Counted from the first letter of the stretch, positions 1 through 9,391 are shown. The stretch is DNA of 49,731 bases from Listeria cornellensis FSL F6-0969 (GCF_000525855.1 NZ_AODE01000034.1:1-49731), one strand, 5' to 3'. Notes: generated by a model not told the origin, from the sequence alone. Made by a program: numbers and translations.

Positions 1-114
1 TCCTTTTTGATTTTGTTTGGCTCGTACCTAACATTATATCAAAAATGGGGAGGTTCCTCTTTTTTGTTGCTTTAAATCTCTTGAGCCGCAAGGCTTAGGA
101 GTTATGAAATTAGT

Positions 115-684
115 TCAAGTAGTAAAGGAAGTATCAGAATGTACGATTTGGAGTAGTTGTTCGGACATATAAGCAGGTGTGTATTCAAAGTCGGATTGTG
201 CCCAGTAAACAATTAATCCAAAAATGGCGTGCGCTTGATAACTTGCATGGAGTTCCGGATTGGCACTCGAATTTTTTAAAACGTTGGCAAAATCACGAAG
301 GGCAATGCGTTTTATCGCGTCGCATAGTTGGTTTTGAAAACCTGGTCGGAATTTATCATCGATAGCTTGTTTGTAGAATAGTTTTTGTGTGTAGACATGA
401 TCGAAAATTTTGACCATTGCTGGTGTCATTTTTTCAACAGAGAAAGGCGTCATTTTTTCATAAGGCTCTCGATAGGCAACATCTAAATCAGCCAGTACGT
501 CGGCGATGACTTCATCCAGCAAATCTTCTTTTTCTTGGTAGTGCTTGTAGAAGGTTCCGCGGTTGACGTCGGCGCTTGTGACGATATCGGTGACGGTGAT
601 TTTCTTGAACGGTTTTTCATCTAGAAGTGTTAGCAGAGCTTGGGCGAAAGCGAATTTCGTTTTTCTGATGCGGCGGTCAGTCAT
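115..684 (-). CDS. TetR/AcrR family transcriptional regulator
   Basis: Predicted DNA-binding repressor of about 189 residues. The N-terminal helix-turn-helix is clear (KITVTDIVTSADVNRGTFYKHY), followed by a helical ligand and dimerisation region typical of TetR proteins. The reading frame extends to 759, but the ATG at 684 (MTDRRIRKTK) is preferred because AAAGGACG lies just upstream and typical TetR proteins begin right before the HTH. It is divergent from the dehydrogenase at 853, so it probably controls that gene and itself. A GTATA/TATAC dyad at 710-721 lies between them. The ligand is unknown. Confidence 0.9.
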   Translation of the reverse strand: MTDRRIRKTKFAFAQALLTLLDEKPFKKITVTDIVTSADVNRGTFYKHYQEKEDLLDEVIADVLADLDVAYREPYEKMTPFSVEKMTPAMVKIFDHVYTQKLFYKQAIDDKFRPGFQNQLCDAIKRIALRDFANVLKNSSANPELHASYQAHAIFGLIVYWAQSDFEYTPAYMSEQLLQIVHSDTSFTT

Positions 685-709
685 TTTGTCACGTCCTTTT
701 TCTTCGTTA

Positions 710-721
710 GTATACATATAC
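710..721. promoter_or_regulatory. Possible TetR operator dyad
   Basis: GTATA and TATAC arms around a two-base centre lie 26 bases upstream of the preferred TetR start, in the divergent intergenic region. The position suits autorepression. Assignment is by position and symmetry only. Confidence 0.3.
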
Positions 722-765
722 CGCAAAAGTGTCGCCAAAGCAACAAAAACCGCTTTCATTACCTA

Positions 766-793
766 TTGAAGTTAAACGATAAAGGGCTATACT
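766..793 (+). promoter_or_regulatory. Candidate sigma-A promoter for the dehydrogenase gene
   Basis: TTGAAG at 766-771 and TATACT at 788-793 are separated by 16 bases. The pair lies 60 bases upstream of the dehydrogenase start and fits a housekeeping promoter. Confidence 0.45.
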
Positions 794-852
794 GAGTGTA
801 TGGGGTCGCATGGAAGGCTCTAGCACAATCTAAATTCGAGGAGGAATAAATC

Positions 853-1614
853 ATGGGTAAATTAGCTGGAAAAGTAGCAGTAGTAACTGGTGCAGCATCA
901 GGAATGGGACGTCAAATTGCTTTACTTTATGCAAAAGAGGGTGCGAAAGTAGTCGTTGCAGATATTCAATTAGAAGCTGCTGAGGAAACGGTGACGGAAA
1001 TCAAAGCTATCAATGGGGAAGCTTTGGCGGTTGTTGCTAATGTAATGAAGGAAGACGACGTGCAGGCGATGATTGATAAAGCGGTCGAGTCTTATGGCAC
1101 GCTCGATATACTCGTAAATAATGCGGGAATCATGGATAATTTTGTTCCAGCTGGGGAAATGACGGATGAGCTGTGGGATCGCGTTTTTGCGATTAATACA
1201 ACAGGTGTGATGCGCGCTACGAGAAAAGCATTGTCGATTTTTGAACCGAAAGAAAGTGGTGTGATTGTGAATATTGCTTCAGCGGGCGGTTTATTTGGCT
1301 CACGTGCTGGTGCAGCTTACACAGCTTCGAAACATGCGGTTGTAGGCTTCACAAAAAATGTAGGCTTCCAATACGCAACGAAGAATATTCGTTGTAATGC
1401 GATTGCGCCAGGTGCGGTTGAGACGAATATCGGGACAACACTCAATGCGCCAGATCCATTTGGTCAAGCTCGGGCAACGATTGGTATGGGAACGAATCCA
1501 CGTGTTGGTCAAGCTTCAGAAATAGCAAAAGTCGCGTTATTCTTAGCATCGGATGATTCTAGCTTTGTAAATGGTACAGTTGTGACGGCCGATGGTGGTT
1601 GGACGGCGTATTAA
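853..1614 (+). CDS. Short-chain dehydrogenase/reductase (SDR)
   Basis: A 253-residue classical SDR, presumably an NAD(P)-dependent oxidoreductase. It shows the Rossmann motif TGAASGMG (residues 12-19), the NNAG motif (89-92), a catalytic Ser near 143 (NIAS) and the YTASK active site (Tyr156, Lys160). The C-terminal ADGGWTAY ending is common in the glucose-1-dehydrogenase-like branch. GAGGAGG lies upstream of the ATG. It is divergent from a TetR regulator, an arrangement often seen when the enzyme handles the regulator's ligand or a toxic small molecule. The substrate cannot be deduced. Confidence 0.93.
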   Translation: MGKLAGKVAVVTGAASGMGRQIALLYAKEGAKVVVADIQLEAAEETVTEIKAINGEALAVVANVMKEDDVQAMIDKAVESYGTLDILVNNAGIMDNFVPAGEMTDELWDRVFAINTTGVMRATRKALSIFEPKESGVIVNIASAGGLFGSRAGAAYTASKHAVVGFTKNVGFQYATKNIRCNAIAPGAVETNIGTTLNAPDPFGQARATIGMGTNPRVGQASEIAKVALFLASDDSSFVNGTVVTADGGWTAY

Positions 1615-1633
1615 TATATCGAACGAAGAGTGG

Positions 1634-1663
1634 CTCCTAGCTTCATTGCTGGGAGTTTTTTTT
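1634..1663 (+). terminator. Rho-independent terminator after the SDR gene
   Basis: An 8-bp stem (CTCCTAGC with GCTGGGAG, one G-U pair) is followed directly by eight T residues, 20 bases after the SDR stop codon. Confidence 0.85.
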
Positions 1664-1677
1664 GTGATGGTTTATGC

Positions 1678-1721
1678 TTGACTTTCTATATAAGAGTAAT
1701 ATACTTAGTTAAGTAAACTAA
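1678..1721 (+). promoter_or_regulatory. Promoter with overlapping MarR-type operator
   Basis: TTGACT (1678-1683) and TATACT (1700-1705) are separated by 16 bases. A palindrome TTAGTT-AAGTA-AACTAA (1705-1721) overlaps the -10 end and the likely transcription start. This is the expected layout for repression of the marR-ABC operon by its own first gene product. Confidence 0.6.
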
Positions 1722-1742
1722 ATAAAAAGGGGATGCAAGAGA

Positions 1743-2210
1743 GTGTACAATTCGGAGGAAGATTTAGGCCAATCCGTTGTAAAAGCTTTTATGAACTTTA
1801 AGCGGGCTGAACTGCAAAATTTTAAGGTTGCTGGTTTAAAACGGTCCGAAACACGATTCTTGTTTATGTTACACCAAGGGTTACGACATGCAGATCATGA
1901 ACAAGGCATGAAAGTATCGGATGCAACCGCGATTCTCAGGGTATCAAAACCGAGTGTGACGCAACAAATCAATGCGTTAGAGGAGAAGAAGCTAATCATC
2001 CGAAGCCAGGATCCAGTGGACAAACGAGCCGCATATATTCAGCTTACGGAACAGGGCAAGAAGGTAGTAGAAGAAATTATTTCAACTTTTCACAAGAATT
2101 TTGAGGATATGACCTTGTTTTTGGGTAAAGAAGAAATGGAGAGATTGATTTCACTACTGGATAAACTAACAGAGTATCTCAACAAAAAAGCTGAGAACGA
2201 GGAGGTATAA
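1743..2210 (+). CDS. MarR family transcriptional regulator of an ABC exporter
   Basis: A 155-residue winged-helix protein. The recognition region (ATAILRVSKPSVTQQINALE) and wing (SQDPVDKRAAYIQLT) are typical of MarR. GTG is used as start, with an AAGGGG ribosome binding site about ten bases upstream. It is the first gene of a three-gene operon with the two ABC exporter subunits at 2219 and 3940. By analogy with MarR-linked exporters it likely represses the pump and itself until a toxic ligand binds. Confidence 0.88.
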   Translation: MYNSEEDLGQSVVKAFMNFKRAELQNFKVAGLKRSETRFLFMLHQGLRHADHEQGMKVSDATAILRVSKPSVTQQINALEEKKLIIRSQDPVDKRAAYIQLTEQGKKVVEEIISTFHKNFEDMTLFLGKEEMERLISLLDKLTEYLNKKAENEEV

Positions 2211-2218
2211 ACAATATT

Positions 2219-3943
2219 ATGATGAGATTAATGAAGCGAATGGGTGCCTATAAATGGGGCATCGTACTAGTTTTAGTACTAACATTTCTGCAAGTACTTG
2301 GTCAGTTGTATTTGCCGACATTGATGGCAAACATTATTGACAAAGGTGTTGCGAAGGGTGACACGGCCTACATATGGAAAGTCGGATTACAGATGTTAGG
2401 TATTTCTGCGCTTTCAGGAGGGCTTTCCGTTATTATCGTGTACTATGCATCCAAAATTTCGATGGGATTTGGACGCGATTTGCGGGATAATATTTTTGGT
2501 CGGGTAGAGAATTTTTCGTTGCAGGAATTTGACAAAGTGGGGACAGCATCTTTGATTACGCGCTCGACGAATGACGTGGTGCAAATTCAAAATGTGTTGT
2601 ACATGATGTTACGAATGATGGTAATGGCGCCAATTATGTTGATTGGTGGTGTAATCATGGCAGTTGGTAAAGATGCCAAACTGTCGCTTATTTTTGTGGT
2701 CGTATTACCGATTTTACTCGTATTGGTCGTGCTTATCGGTGGAAAAGCGATGCCGATGTTTAAATCACTGCAAAAGAAAATGGACAAACTGAACCAGGTC
2801 ATTCGCGAAGGTTTGACGGGGATTCGAGTGATTCGTGCGTTTAACCGCGGCGATGATGAGTTGAAGAAATTCGATGTTTCCAATGAGGATTATGCGAAAA
2901 CGGCGGTTGGTGTGAATAGACTGCTTTCCTTGATGAGTCCGATGATGATGCTGATTATGAACTTGACGACTATCGCGATTATTTGGATTGGTGCGAAATT
3001 TGTCGGTGACGGCAGTATGCAAGTCGGGGATTTGATGGCATTTATTCAGTATGCGACGCAAATTATGATCGCGTTTATGATGGTTTCTGCGGTATTTATT
3101 ATGATTCCCCGTGCGGCGGCTTCGGCAGAGCGTATCAATGAAGTGCTGGAAATGGACACGGAAATTCATGACCCACAAGATGCAAAAAACGCGATGGCTC
3201 CTGTTTCGTTGGAATTTGATAACGTTTCTTTCCGCTATGCAGGTGCTGAAAAACCAGTCATTGAGGGGATTTCCTTTAAGGCGAAAGCTGGCGAGACAAT
3301 CGCGATTATTGGTAGTACGGGGGCTGGGAAGTCAACGATTATCAATATGATTCCGCGTTTTTATGATGTGGCGGAAGGGTCTGTTCGCGTGAATGGCCTT
3401 GATGTGAAAGAAATGACGCAGGAAGATTTGCGGATGAAGGTCGGTTTAGTTCCTCAAAAAGCGATGTTGTTTACTGGTGATATTGAGGAAAATATGCGCT
3501 ATGGTAATGAAACAGCGACGGAGGAAGAGCTTTGGGCGGGATTACGAACGGCTCAAGCGGAAGATTTTGTTTCGAAATTGGAGGATGGCTTAAACAGTCG
3601 TGTCGAACAAGGCGGAAATAACTTCTCGGGTGGTCAAAAGCAACGTTTGGCGATTGCGCGTGCGTTGATTCGGAAACCGCAAATTTATATTTTCGATGAT
3701 AGTTTTTCAGCGCTCGATTTTAAAACGGATTCGTTGTTGCGTGCGGCCTTAAAACCGGAAACGCGTGAGTCAATCACGATTATTGTGGCGCAACGGATTA
3801 CGTCGGTTGTTGATTCGGACCAAATTATTGTGGTCAACGAAGGTAAAGTCGCTGGAATTGGGACACATGAAGAGTTGAAAGAATCGAACACGATTTACCA
3901 AGAAATTATGAGATCACAATTGTCAGAGGAGGAGATAGCATGA
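2219..3943 (+). CDS. ABC exporter subunit, degenerate-site half of heterodimer
   Basis: A 574-residue half-transporter: six-helix membrane domain (about residues 1-310), then a nucleotide-binding domain with Walker A GSTGAGKST (about 364), signature FSGGQKQR (about 471) and Walker B ending IFDDSFSALD (about 488). The residue after the Walker B Asp is Asp rather than the catalytic Glu, the hallmark of the degenerate site in heterodimeric multidrug exporters such as LmrCD or BmrCD. The stop overlaps the start of the next subunit (ATGA), implying coupled translation and a 1:1 complex. Substrates are probably drugs or peptides. Confidence 0.9.
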   Translation: MMRLMKRMGAYKWGIVLVLVLTFLQVLGQLYLPTLMANIIDKGVAKGDTAYIWKVGLQMLGISALSGGLSVIIVYYASKISMGFGRDLRDNIFGRVENFSLQEFDKVGTASLITRSTNDVVQIQNVLYMMLRMMVMAPIMLIGGVIMAVGKDAKLSLIFVVVLPILLVLVVLIGGKAMPMFKSLQKKMDKLNQVIREGLTGIRVIRAFNRGDDELKKFDVSNEDYAKTAVGVNRLLSLMSPMMMLIMNLTTIAIIWIGAKFVGDGSMQVGDLMAFIQYATQIMIAFMMVSAVFIMIPRAAASAERINEVLEMDTEIHDPQDAKNAMAPVSLEFDNVSFRYAGAEKPVIEGISFKAKAGETIAIIGSTGAGKSTIINMIPRFYDVAEGSVRVNGLDVKEMTQEDLRMKVGLVPQKAMLFTGDIEENMRYGNETATEEELWAGLRTAQAEDFVSKLEDGLNSRVEQGGNNFSGGQKQRLAIARALIRKPQIYIFDDSFSALDFKTDSLLRAALKPETRESITIIVAQRITSVVDSDQIIVVNEGKVAGIGTHEELKESNTIYQEIMRSQLSEEEIA

Positions 3944-5781
3944 GTCCAGGACCAGGATCAGGTGGACATGGCGGCGGCCCAGGTGGCGGAAGAACCGTGA
4001 TGCCAGCAGCCAAGCCTAAGGAATTTAAAAAGTCCTTATTTCGCCTATTAGGATATATGAAACCGCGTGCTATCTCACTCATTGTAGTGCTCTTACTCGC
4101 GATATTGTCGACAATTTTCAACGTTATCAGCCCGAAAGAACTTGGGAAGGCAACGACGGAAATATTCGCTGGTGTGATGACGCCGGCTGGAATTAATTAT
4201 GATAAGATTTTTGATATATTGTTTATCGTATTGATGCTTTACTTAGGTAGCTCGCTCTTTAGCTTCCTACAACAATATGTGATGTCGAGTGTGGCGCAAC
4301 GTACGGTGTATGATATGCGTAAGGAATTGAAGGCCAAACTGGGTCGTTTACCGCTACGCTATTTTGATACGCGTTCGAATGGTGATATTTTAAGTCGTTC
4401 TGTGAATGACATGGATAATATCGCGAATACGTTGCAACAGGCATTGACACAAGCGATTACGGCGGTTGTACAAATTGTTGGCGTTCTGATTATGATGCTT
4501 ACGATTAGTTGGCAGATGACGCTCATTGTTGTCGCGACGGTTCCGCTTAGTGTGTTACTCGTAGCCATCGTTGCAAGCCGTTCGCAAAAGTATTTCGGCG
4601 CGCAACAGAAAAACCTGGGTGTGCTAAACGATCATGTGGAAGAGACATTTGGCGGACACACGGTTGTGAAGGCATTTGGACAAGAGAAGAAGACGCTTGG
4701 GAAATTCGATGTGGTGAATAACGATTACTACGTCGCTGCGAAAAAAGCGCAATTCATCTCGGGTATCATGATGCCGTTAATGCAATTTGTCGGTAATCTT
4801 GGTTACGTGGCGGTCTGTGTTGGTGGTGGTATTTTTGTAACGAATGGTACGCTAACAGTTGGTAATATCCAAGCGTTTACGCAATATGTGCAACTGTTCT
4901 CCCAACCGATTTCAAGTGTGGCGAATATCTCGAATGTCATTCAATCCACGATGGCTTCGGCAGAACGTATTTTTGAAGTGTTGGATGAAAAAGAAGAAGA
5001 GGATATTATCCCTGAAAATGTAGAACACCGTGCGGGAGAGTCGGATCGGATTGTTTTTGATCACGTGAAATTTGGTTATACGCCAGATAAACCGCTGATG
5101 CACGATTTGAATATTGATGTCAAAGAAGGCCAGATGGTGGCAATTGTTGGTCCGACTGGTGCTGGTAAAACTACAATTATCAACTTGCTGATGCGTTTTT
5201 ACGATGTGGAAGGCGGCGGCATTCGTCTTGGCGGTGTTGATACGCGTGATATGACGAAAAACGATGTACGTGATAAATTCGGGATGGTACTTCAGGATAC
5301 GTGGTTATTCAACGGTACAATTGCTGAAAATATCGCGTATGGTCGAGATGACGCGACGACGGAAGAAGTTATCGCGGCGGCAGAAGCGGCTTATGCGGAT
5401 GAGTTTATCAGACGTTTGCCAGATGGTTATGACACGATTCTGAATGAAGAAGGCTCAAACATTTCGCAAGGGCAAAAACAATTATTGACGATTGCGCGCG
5501 CGATTCTTTCTGATCCGAGCATTTTGATTTTGGATGAGGCGACGTCGAGCGTGGATACGCGGACAGAACTTAACATCCAGCTAGCGATGGGGAATTTGAT
5601 GGAAGGCCGGACGAGCTTTGTGATTGCGCATAGATTATCGACAATTCGTGATGCGGATCTGATTCTTGTTATGAATCACGGGAATGTGATTGAGCAGGGA
5701 ACGCATAAAGAACTGCTTGCTGAAAATGGCTTCTATGCGGATCTTTATAATAGTCAATTCTCAAACGACCAAGCCGTCTAG
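3940..5781 (+). CDS. ABC exporter subunit, catalytic half of heterodimer
   Basis: A 613-residue half-transporter and partner of the preceding gene. It opens with a Gly/His-rich cytosolic tail (GPGSGGHGGGPGGGR) before the membrane domain. The nucleotide-binding domain has Walker A GPTGAGKTT (about 403), a divergent signature ISQGQKQ (about 507) and a full Walker [12 protein letters not shown] with catalytic Glu (about 527). One degenerate and one catalytic site between the two subunits matches known heterodimeric exporters. The Gly/His tail could bind metal or be a flexible linker; this is inference. Confidence 0.9.
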   Translation: MSPGPGSGGHGGGPGGGRTVMPAAKPKEFKKSLFRLLGYMKPRAISLIVVLLLAILSTIFNVISPKELGKATTEIFAGVMTPAGINYDKIFDILFIVLMLYLGSSLFSFLQQYVMSSVAQRTVYDMRKELKAKLGRLPLRYFDTRSNGDILSRSVNDMDNIANTLQQALTQAITAVVQIVGVLIMMLTISWQMTLIVVATVPLSVLLVAIVASRSQKYFGAQQKNLGVLNDHVEETFGGHTVVKAFGQEKKTLGKFDVVNNDYYVAAKKAQFISGIMMPLMQFVGNLGYVAVCVGGGIFVTNGTLTVGNIQAFTQYVQLFSQPISSVANISNVIQSTMASAERIFEVLDEKEEEDIIPENVEHRAGESDRIVFDHVKFGYTPDKPLMHDLNIDVKEGQMVAIVGPTGAGKTTIINLLMRFYDVEGGGIRLGGVDTRDMTKNDVRDKFGMVLQDTWLFNGTIAENIAYGRDDATTEEVIAAAEAAYADEFIRRLPDGYDTILNEEGSNISQGQKQLLTIARAILSDPSILILDEATSSVDTRTELNIQLAMGNLMEGRTSFVIAHRLSTIRDADLILVMNHGNVIEQGTHKELLAENGFYADLYNSQFSNDQAV

Positions 5782-5785
5782 GTCT

Positions 5786-5904
5786 CTCAGGCGGACGACA
5801 AACGCTCAGCTGCGTCGTTAAAGCTGTGCGCTCATGTACAAGTCGTACATTCCGCTCCGTTGCTCGGCTTTGCCTAGCATCTAAGCATTTGTCGTCCGCC
5901 TGAG
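5786..5904. repeat. Long hairpin repeat, copy 1
   Basis: Outer arms 5786-5806 and 5884-5904 are 21-bp inverted repeats with one mismatch. The interior holds a perfect inner hairpin ATGTAC (5834-5839) / GTACAT (5845-5850) followed by a CGCTCCG block. The same plan recurs at 6000-6122 (opposite orientation) and 13178-13298. It lies just after the ABC operon. There is no T-tract, so it is not a plain terminator. Confidence 0.8.
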
Positions 5905-5999
5905 GTGTAGCGGTGTTTTCGATGCTTGGCGTGAAGAGATTAGAGAGTAAGAATTTTTAGAATCAGGAAAAACCGCTTTACATGATATTTCACCGAACC

Positions 6000-6122
6000 T
6001 CAGCGTGCCGACACATGCTTAGTTTCTAGGCAAAAGCGAGTACCAGGGCGGAGCGTACTAGAGTACGTGAGCACTGGAACGGAGCTTTTAACGACGAAAA
6101 TGAGCATGTGTCGGCACGCTGA
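6000..6122. repeat. Long hairpin repeat, copy 2 (inverted orientation)
   Basis: Outer arms 6000-6019 and 6103-6122 are a perfect 20-bp inverted repeat. The inner hairpin is CGTAC (6054-6058) / GTACG (6063-6067). Read on the minus strand, the core aligns with copy 1, including CGTCGTTAAA near one end and TTTGCCTAG near the other. Confidence 0.8.
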
Positions 6123-6126
6123 AAGA

Positions 6127-6160
6127 AGTGCTATTGGCTTCGGCTGGTGGTGCTTTTTTG
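6127..6160 (+). terminator. G-U rich terminator-like hairpin
   Basis: Stem 6127-6138 pairs with 6143-6154 around a TTCG loop, with many G-U pairs, followed by a T run. It probably ends transcripts leaving the ABC operon and the hairpin repeats. Confidence 0.5.
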
Positions 6161-6205
6161 TGATATCATGGTGAGGAGATTACTTTCATGAGGAGGAAAT
6201 AGTGG

Positions 6206-6732
6206 ATGGTTAGAATTCATGTGATGGGGCGTCGGGAGCTGGGACTTCAACACTTGGTAGGGCGCTGGCTGATAGGCTTGGGCTGGCTTTTTTTGATACG
6301 GATGATTATTATTGGGAGGAAAAGTTTTCTGTCAAAAGGGAGATTGAGACGCGATTAGCGATGATGGAGCGGGATTTTGTGGCACGTGAGGATTGGGTGT
6401 TGTCGGGAGCTCTTTCTAATTGGGGAACGCCGCTGGAGCCGCTTTTTGATGTGGTTGTGTTTTTGGAGGTTCCGCGGGATGCGCGATTGGAGCGTTTGCT
6501 GATTCGGGAACGGGCGCGGTATGGTGAGGCGATTTTGCCTGGAGGAAGCAGATATCAGGAGCATTTAGAATTTGTTGCATGGGCATCAAGATATGAGGAC
6601 GGGGATGTGGATGTGAGAAGCAAGAAATTGCATGAGACCTGGTTTCAAAGTCTTAAATGTCCTGTCTTGCGGGTTACAGGAGATATGACAGTGGAGGAGG
6701 AAGTGAAGCTGATTTTGGCAGAACTAACCTGA
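6206..6732 (+). pseudogene. P-loop nucleotide kinase-like protein, frameshifted in Walker A
   Basis: With one G restored in the G run at 6227-6229, the frame from ATG 6206 (GAGGAGG upstream) gives a 175-residue protein with P-loop GASGAGTST near residue 8, then LGRALADRLGLAFFDTDD, and a downstream VFLEVPRDARLERLLIRER segment. This is the layout of small AAA or adenylate-kinase-like proteins. As written, the frame breaks inside the P-loop and only the part from about 6361 remains open. A one-base homopolymer miscall is the simplest explanation. The substrate is unknown. Confidence 0.75.
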
Positions 6733-6812
6733 GATATTGCGGCACTGATTTTGCTACAGAAATGCTGACGGGAGGTGGATTTAAAGTAAAAGAATACGCT
6801 AGAAATGAAAAA

Positions 6813-6857
6813 AGGTTAGAGAAAGCATCACGTGTTGAGAATTGCTTTTCCTAGCCT
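6813..6857 (+). terminator. Imperfect hairpin downstream of the kinase-like gene
   Basis: Arms 6813-6827 and 6843-6857 pair at 12 of 15 positions. There is no strong T-tract, so terminator function is uncertain. The rest of the gap 6733-6927 shows nothing else supportable. Confidence 0.35.
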
Positions 6858-6927
6858 ATTTATGTAGGGAAATGTTTGAAAACTGGGAAATGTGGAACCT
6901 TATAAAGATAGTTAGGGGGATTTTGTT

Positions 6928-7609
6928 GTGAAAAAAATATTTTGGAGTTTGGCTGTTGTTTTTCTAGCGTTTGGGATTGTTTTTGCAGTTGGGGGCAAGG
7001 CGGATGCGGCGACGAATGATGCGCAGCGTTTTAAAAACAGTTGGGGCCAATAAGCAACTGATTTTGGTGACGACGCCAGGTTATAAGTCCAACAAGGCGA
7101 CGATTCAGACGTTTGAGCGGGATAGCAAGGGTATTTGGCAGCGCAAGGCGTTGATGTACGGCTTTATCGGCCGGGATGGTTTTGCGACGACGATGCGGGA
7201 AACGGTCGTTCAAAGTCCGCGCGGGAAGTTCACGCTAGGCACGGCATTTGGTCGCTATGCTAATCCGGGGACGAAGATGCCTTACCGCAAAACGAGTACG
7301 CGCGATGTTTGGGTAGATGATGTGAAATCGAAGCTCTACAATTCGTGGCAAGTTCTGCCGGTCAACAATCGCTGGAAATCCGCGGAAAAATTGTATCAAT
7401 CCGCGTATAATTATGCATTCGTGATTAACTATAATCCACTGAGAAAACCAGGCTGGGGCTCTGCAATCTTTTTCCACGTGTCAAGTAGCTACACGATGGG
7501 TTGCACGGGAACAAGCCAAGCGAATGTTGTCAAAATTCTGAAATGGCTTGATCCGAAGAAGAAACCGGTGATTATTCAATCGCCACGGACGGAATTGAGT
7601 CGATACTAA
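6928..7609 (+). pseudogene. Secreted L,D-transpeptidase-like protein, frameshifted
   Basis: GTG at 6928 (AGGGGG upstream) begins a typical signal peptide (MKKIFWSLAVVFLAF, Ala-rich cleavage region GKADAATND). The frame then runs into a stop at about 7048. Removing one A from the A5 run at 7034-7038 joins it to the open frame up to 7609, giving 226 residues. The C-terminal part has FFHVSSSYTMGCTGTS, matching the His and catalytic Cys region of YkuD-type L,D-transpeptidases, which cross-link or remodel peptidoglycan outside the cell. The break is probably a homopolymer error. Confidence 0.75.
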
Positions 7610-7616
7610 GCGTGGG

Positions 7617-7644
7617 AGCCTTCCAAATTCGGAAGGCTTTTTTG
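7617..7644 (+). terminator. Rho-independent terminator
   Basis: AGCCTTCC (7617-7624) pairs perfectly with GGAAGGCT (7631-7638), followed by a T run, just after the transpeptidase-like gene. Confidence 0.88.
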
Positions 7645-7744
7645 ATTGCTCACCTATGCGCATCGTTTAACCTTTTTTAAATACGGGTATTAATTACCAA
7701 TCAAGAAGCGGTGAATTTTGCCGAAATTAAAGGAGGAACAAATC

Positions 7745-9385
7745 ATGCGGCCTATTCTAAAATGGATGGCGCTGATAGTCATGATGGTTCTATCGATATG
7801 TACCGCAACGATAGCACAAGCAAGTTCCGCAGATTCCTTACAGGCAGCAAATCAAAAAACGACCCCCGTTACGGTAAGTAAATATCCGAGCGCATCATCT
7901 CTACCAGCGCAGGCACCAACGACGGCGATTCCTAAAGTGAGCGCTATGCCAACGACGAACCGCGTACTAGTTATTTTAGTGAGTTTCAAAGACGTGGCAA
8001 TCAAGCAGAGCGAAGCAAGTTGGAATCAGAAGGTTTTTAGCACGACGAGTAAATCGGTAAGACTTTATTATGCACAAGCGACGAATGCCAAAATAAATCT
8101 CGTTCCTGCAAGCGAAACATCGGGGACAGTAAATAATGGCGTGGTTCGTGTGAAACTGAACCGCAATCATCCTCGGACTGGCACGGCGATTGATACACGC
8201 AACCAATATATTGTTCGGGATGCGTTGATTGCAGCGAATGGCTTTGTTAATTTTGCGCAATACGATACAAATAGAAATGGTCGCATCGATGCTGGGGAAC
8301 TCCATGTGATGACGATTATTGCTGGGCAGGAGCGAGCCTATACGAATACGACGCTCTCAGTTTGGGGACATATGTGGGGCATGAACGCGAATATGACGCC
8401 GAAATTGGATGGAAAAACGTTCTTCACGTACACACAGTTCGGCGAGATGCACGGCACGCATATGGCAACAATTGGCGTTATCGCGCATGAATTGGGTCAT
8501 GATTTAGGCTTGTCGGATCTCTATAACACGAGTGGCTCAGGAAGCGGGCTTGGCACCTACAGTTTGATGGCAAAAGGCGCTTGGGGAATCCAGCCTGGCG
8601 ATAGCTATCCAGGTCAAACACCGGTACTTTTAGACGCCTATTCCAAAGTCAAAATTGGTGCTGTGACACCGCGAGTCGTGAGCACGACAACATCTTCCGT
8701 CCAGACGGTTTACACAGGTACGACAATTTTGCGTGTGAATACGAGCTCACCAAAAGAATATTTTTTAATTGAGAATCGGCAATTTATCGGCTTTGATCGC
8801 TCGCTGATTGGAAAAGTGTACAAAGGCGGCATCGCGATTTATCATGTGAACACGAATTATGGTAGCAATCAAACAGTCGGCAAGCAACTCGTCACCTTAA
8901 AAGAGGCAAATCAAGGTATTGCCGGCTACTCTCAACTGAACGGCGGTAGCACAGCAATGTCTGACGCTTTCTACTATGTCGGCACGGGATCTCGAGGAAA
9001 AGCGCAACAAATCTATTTGACGAATCGCACAAATCCATCGAATCGTCTCAGCAACGGAGCCTATCCGAATTTTTCATTTAAAGTTAATTCGAAACCAGGA
9101 ACCGCGATGTCTGTCACGATTGGCCCAGCTTATCCAGTGTCCGCAATCGCACTCAATCGCAGCGGGATCTATCTCAAAAAGAATGCTTTCTTCCAGATGA
9201 GCGCAACCATCACACCAGCCAATGCATCAAATAAAGGAATCGCTTGGACGACCTCAAATGCAAAAATAGCGACAGTAGATGCAAAAGGTAAGATAACCGG
9301 TAAAACAGTTGGTACAGCTACCATCACAGCTCGAACATTGGACGTCTCTAAAAAGGATACAGTGCTCATTAAAGTAACCAATTAA
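7745..9385 (+). CDS. Secreted M6-family-like metalloprotease with C-terminal Big_2 domain
   Basis: Predicted exported zinc protease of about 546 residues. The start at 7745 follows AAAGGAGG; the open frame extends nine codons further upstream. A signal peptide (ILKWMALIVMMVLSICTA, then AQASS) is followed by a catalytic region containing IAHELGHDLGLSDLYN near residue 247, the HExxHxxGxxD-type zinc site of immune inhibitor A-like peptidases. The last ~85 residues form a bacterial Ig-like (Big_2) domain (ISALNRSG-like start, TPANASNKGIAWTTSNAKIA). No LPXTG is present, so it is likely released or loosely wall-associated. The target is unknown. Confidence 0.88.
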   Translation: MRPILKWMALIVMMVLSICTATIAQASSADSLQAANQKTTPVTVSKYPSASSLPAQAPTTAIPKVSAMPTTNRVLVILVSFKDVAIKQSEASWNQKVFSTTSKSVRLYYAQATNAKINLVPASETSGTVNNGVVRVKLNRNHPRTGTAIDTRNQYIVRDALIAANGFVNFAQYDTNRNGRIDAGELHVMTIIAGQERAYTNTTLSVWGHMWGMNANMTPKLDGKTFFTYTQFGEMHGTHMATIGVIAHELGHDLGLSDLYNTSGSGSGLGTYSLMAKGAWGIQPGDSYPGQTPVLLDAYSKVKIGAVTPRVVSTTTSSVQTVYTGTTILRVNTSSPKEYFLIENRQFIGFDRSLIGKVYKGGIAIYHVNTNYGSNQTVGKQLVTLKEANQGIAGYSQLNGGSTAMSDAFYYVGTGSRGKAQQIYLTNRTNPSNRLSNGAYPNFSFKVNSKPGTAMSVTIGPAYPVSAIALNRSGIYLKKNAFFQMSATITPANASNKGIAWTTSNAKIATVDAKGKITGKTVGTATITARTLDVSKKDTVLIKVTN

Positions 9386-9391
9386 ATCAGC

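Noticed and set aside
1-114. Gene or RNA at the left edge
   Set aside because: Only short inverted repeats that could be a weak terminator of the TetR gene; nothing supports a gene.
2587-3178. Long minus-strand frames inside the first ABC exporter gene
   Set aside because: They overlap a strongly supported coding gene with clear Walker motifs, show no ribosome site and have no recognisable domain.
5786-6122. Hairpin pair as an insertion sequence or CRISPR
   Set aside because: No transposase, no regular spacing of short repeats and no leader; the two units are long stems in opposite orientation.
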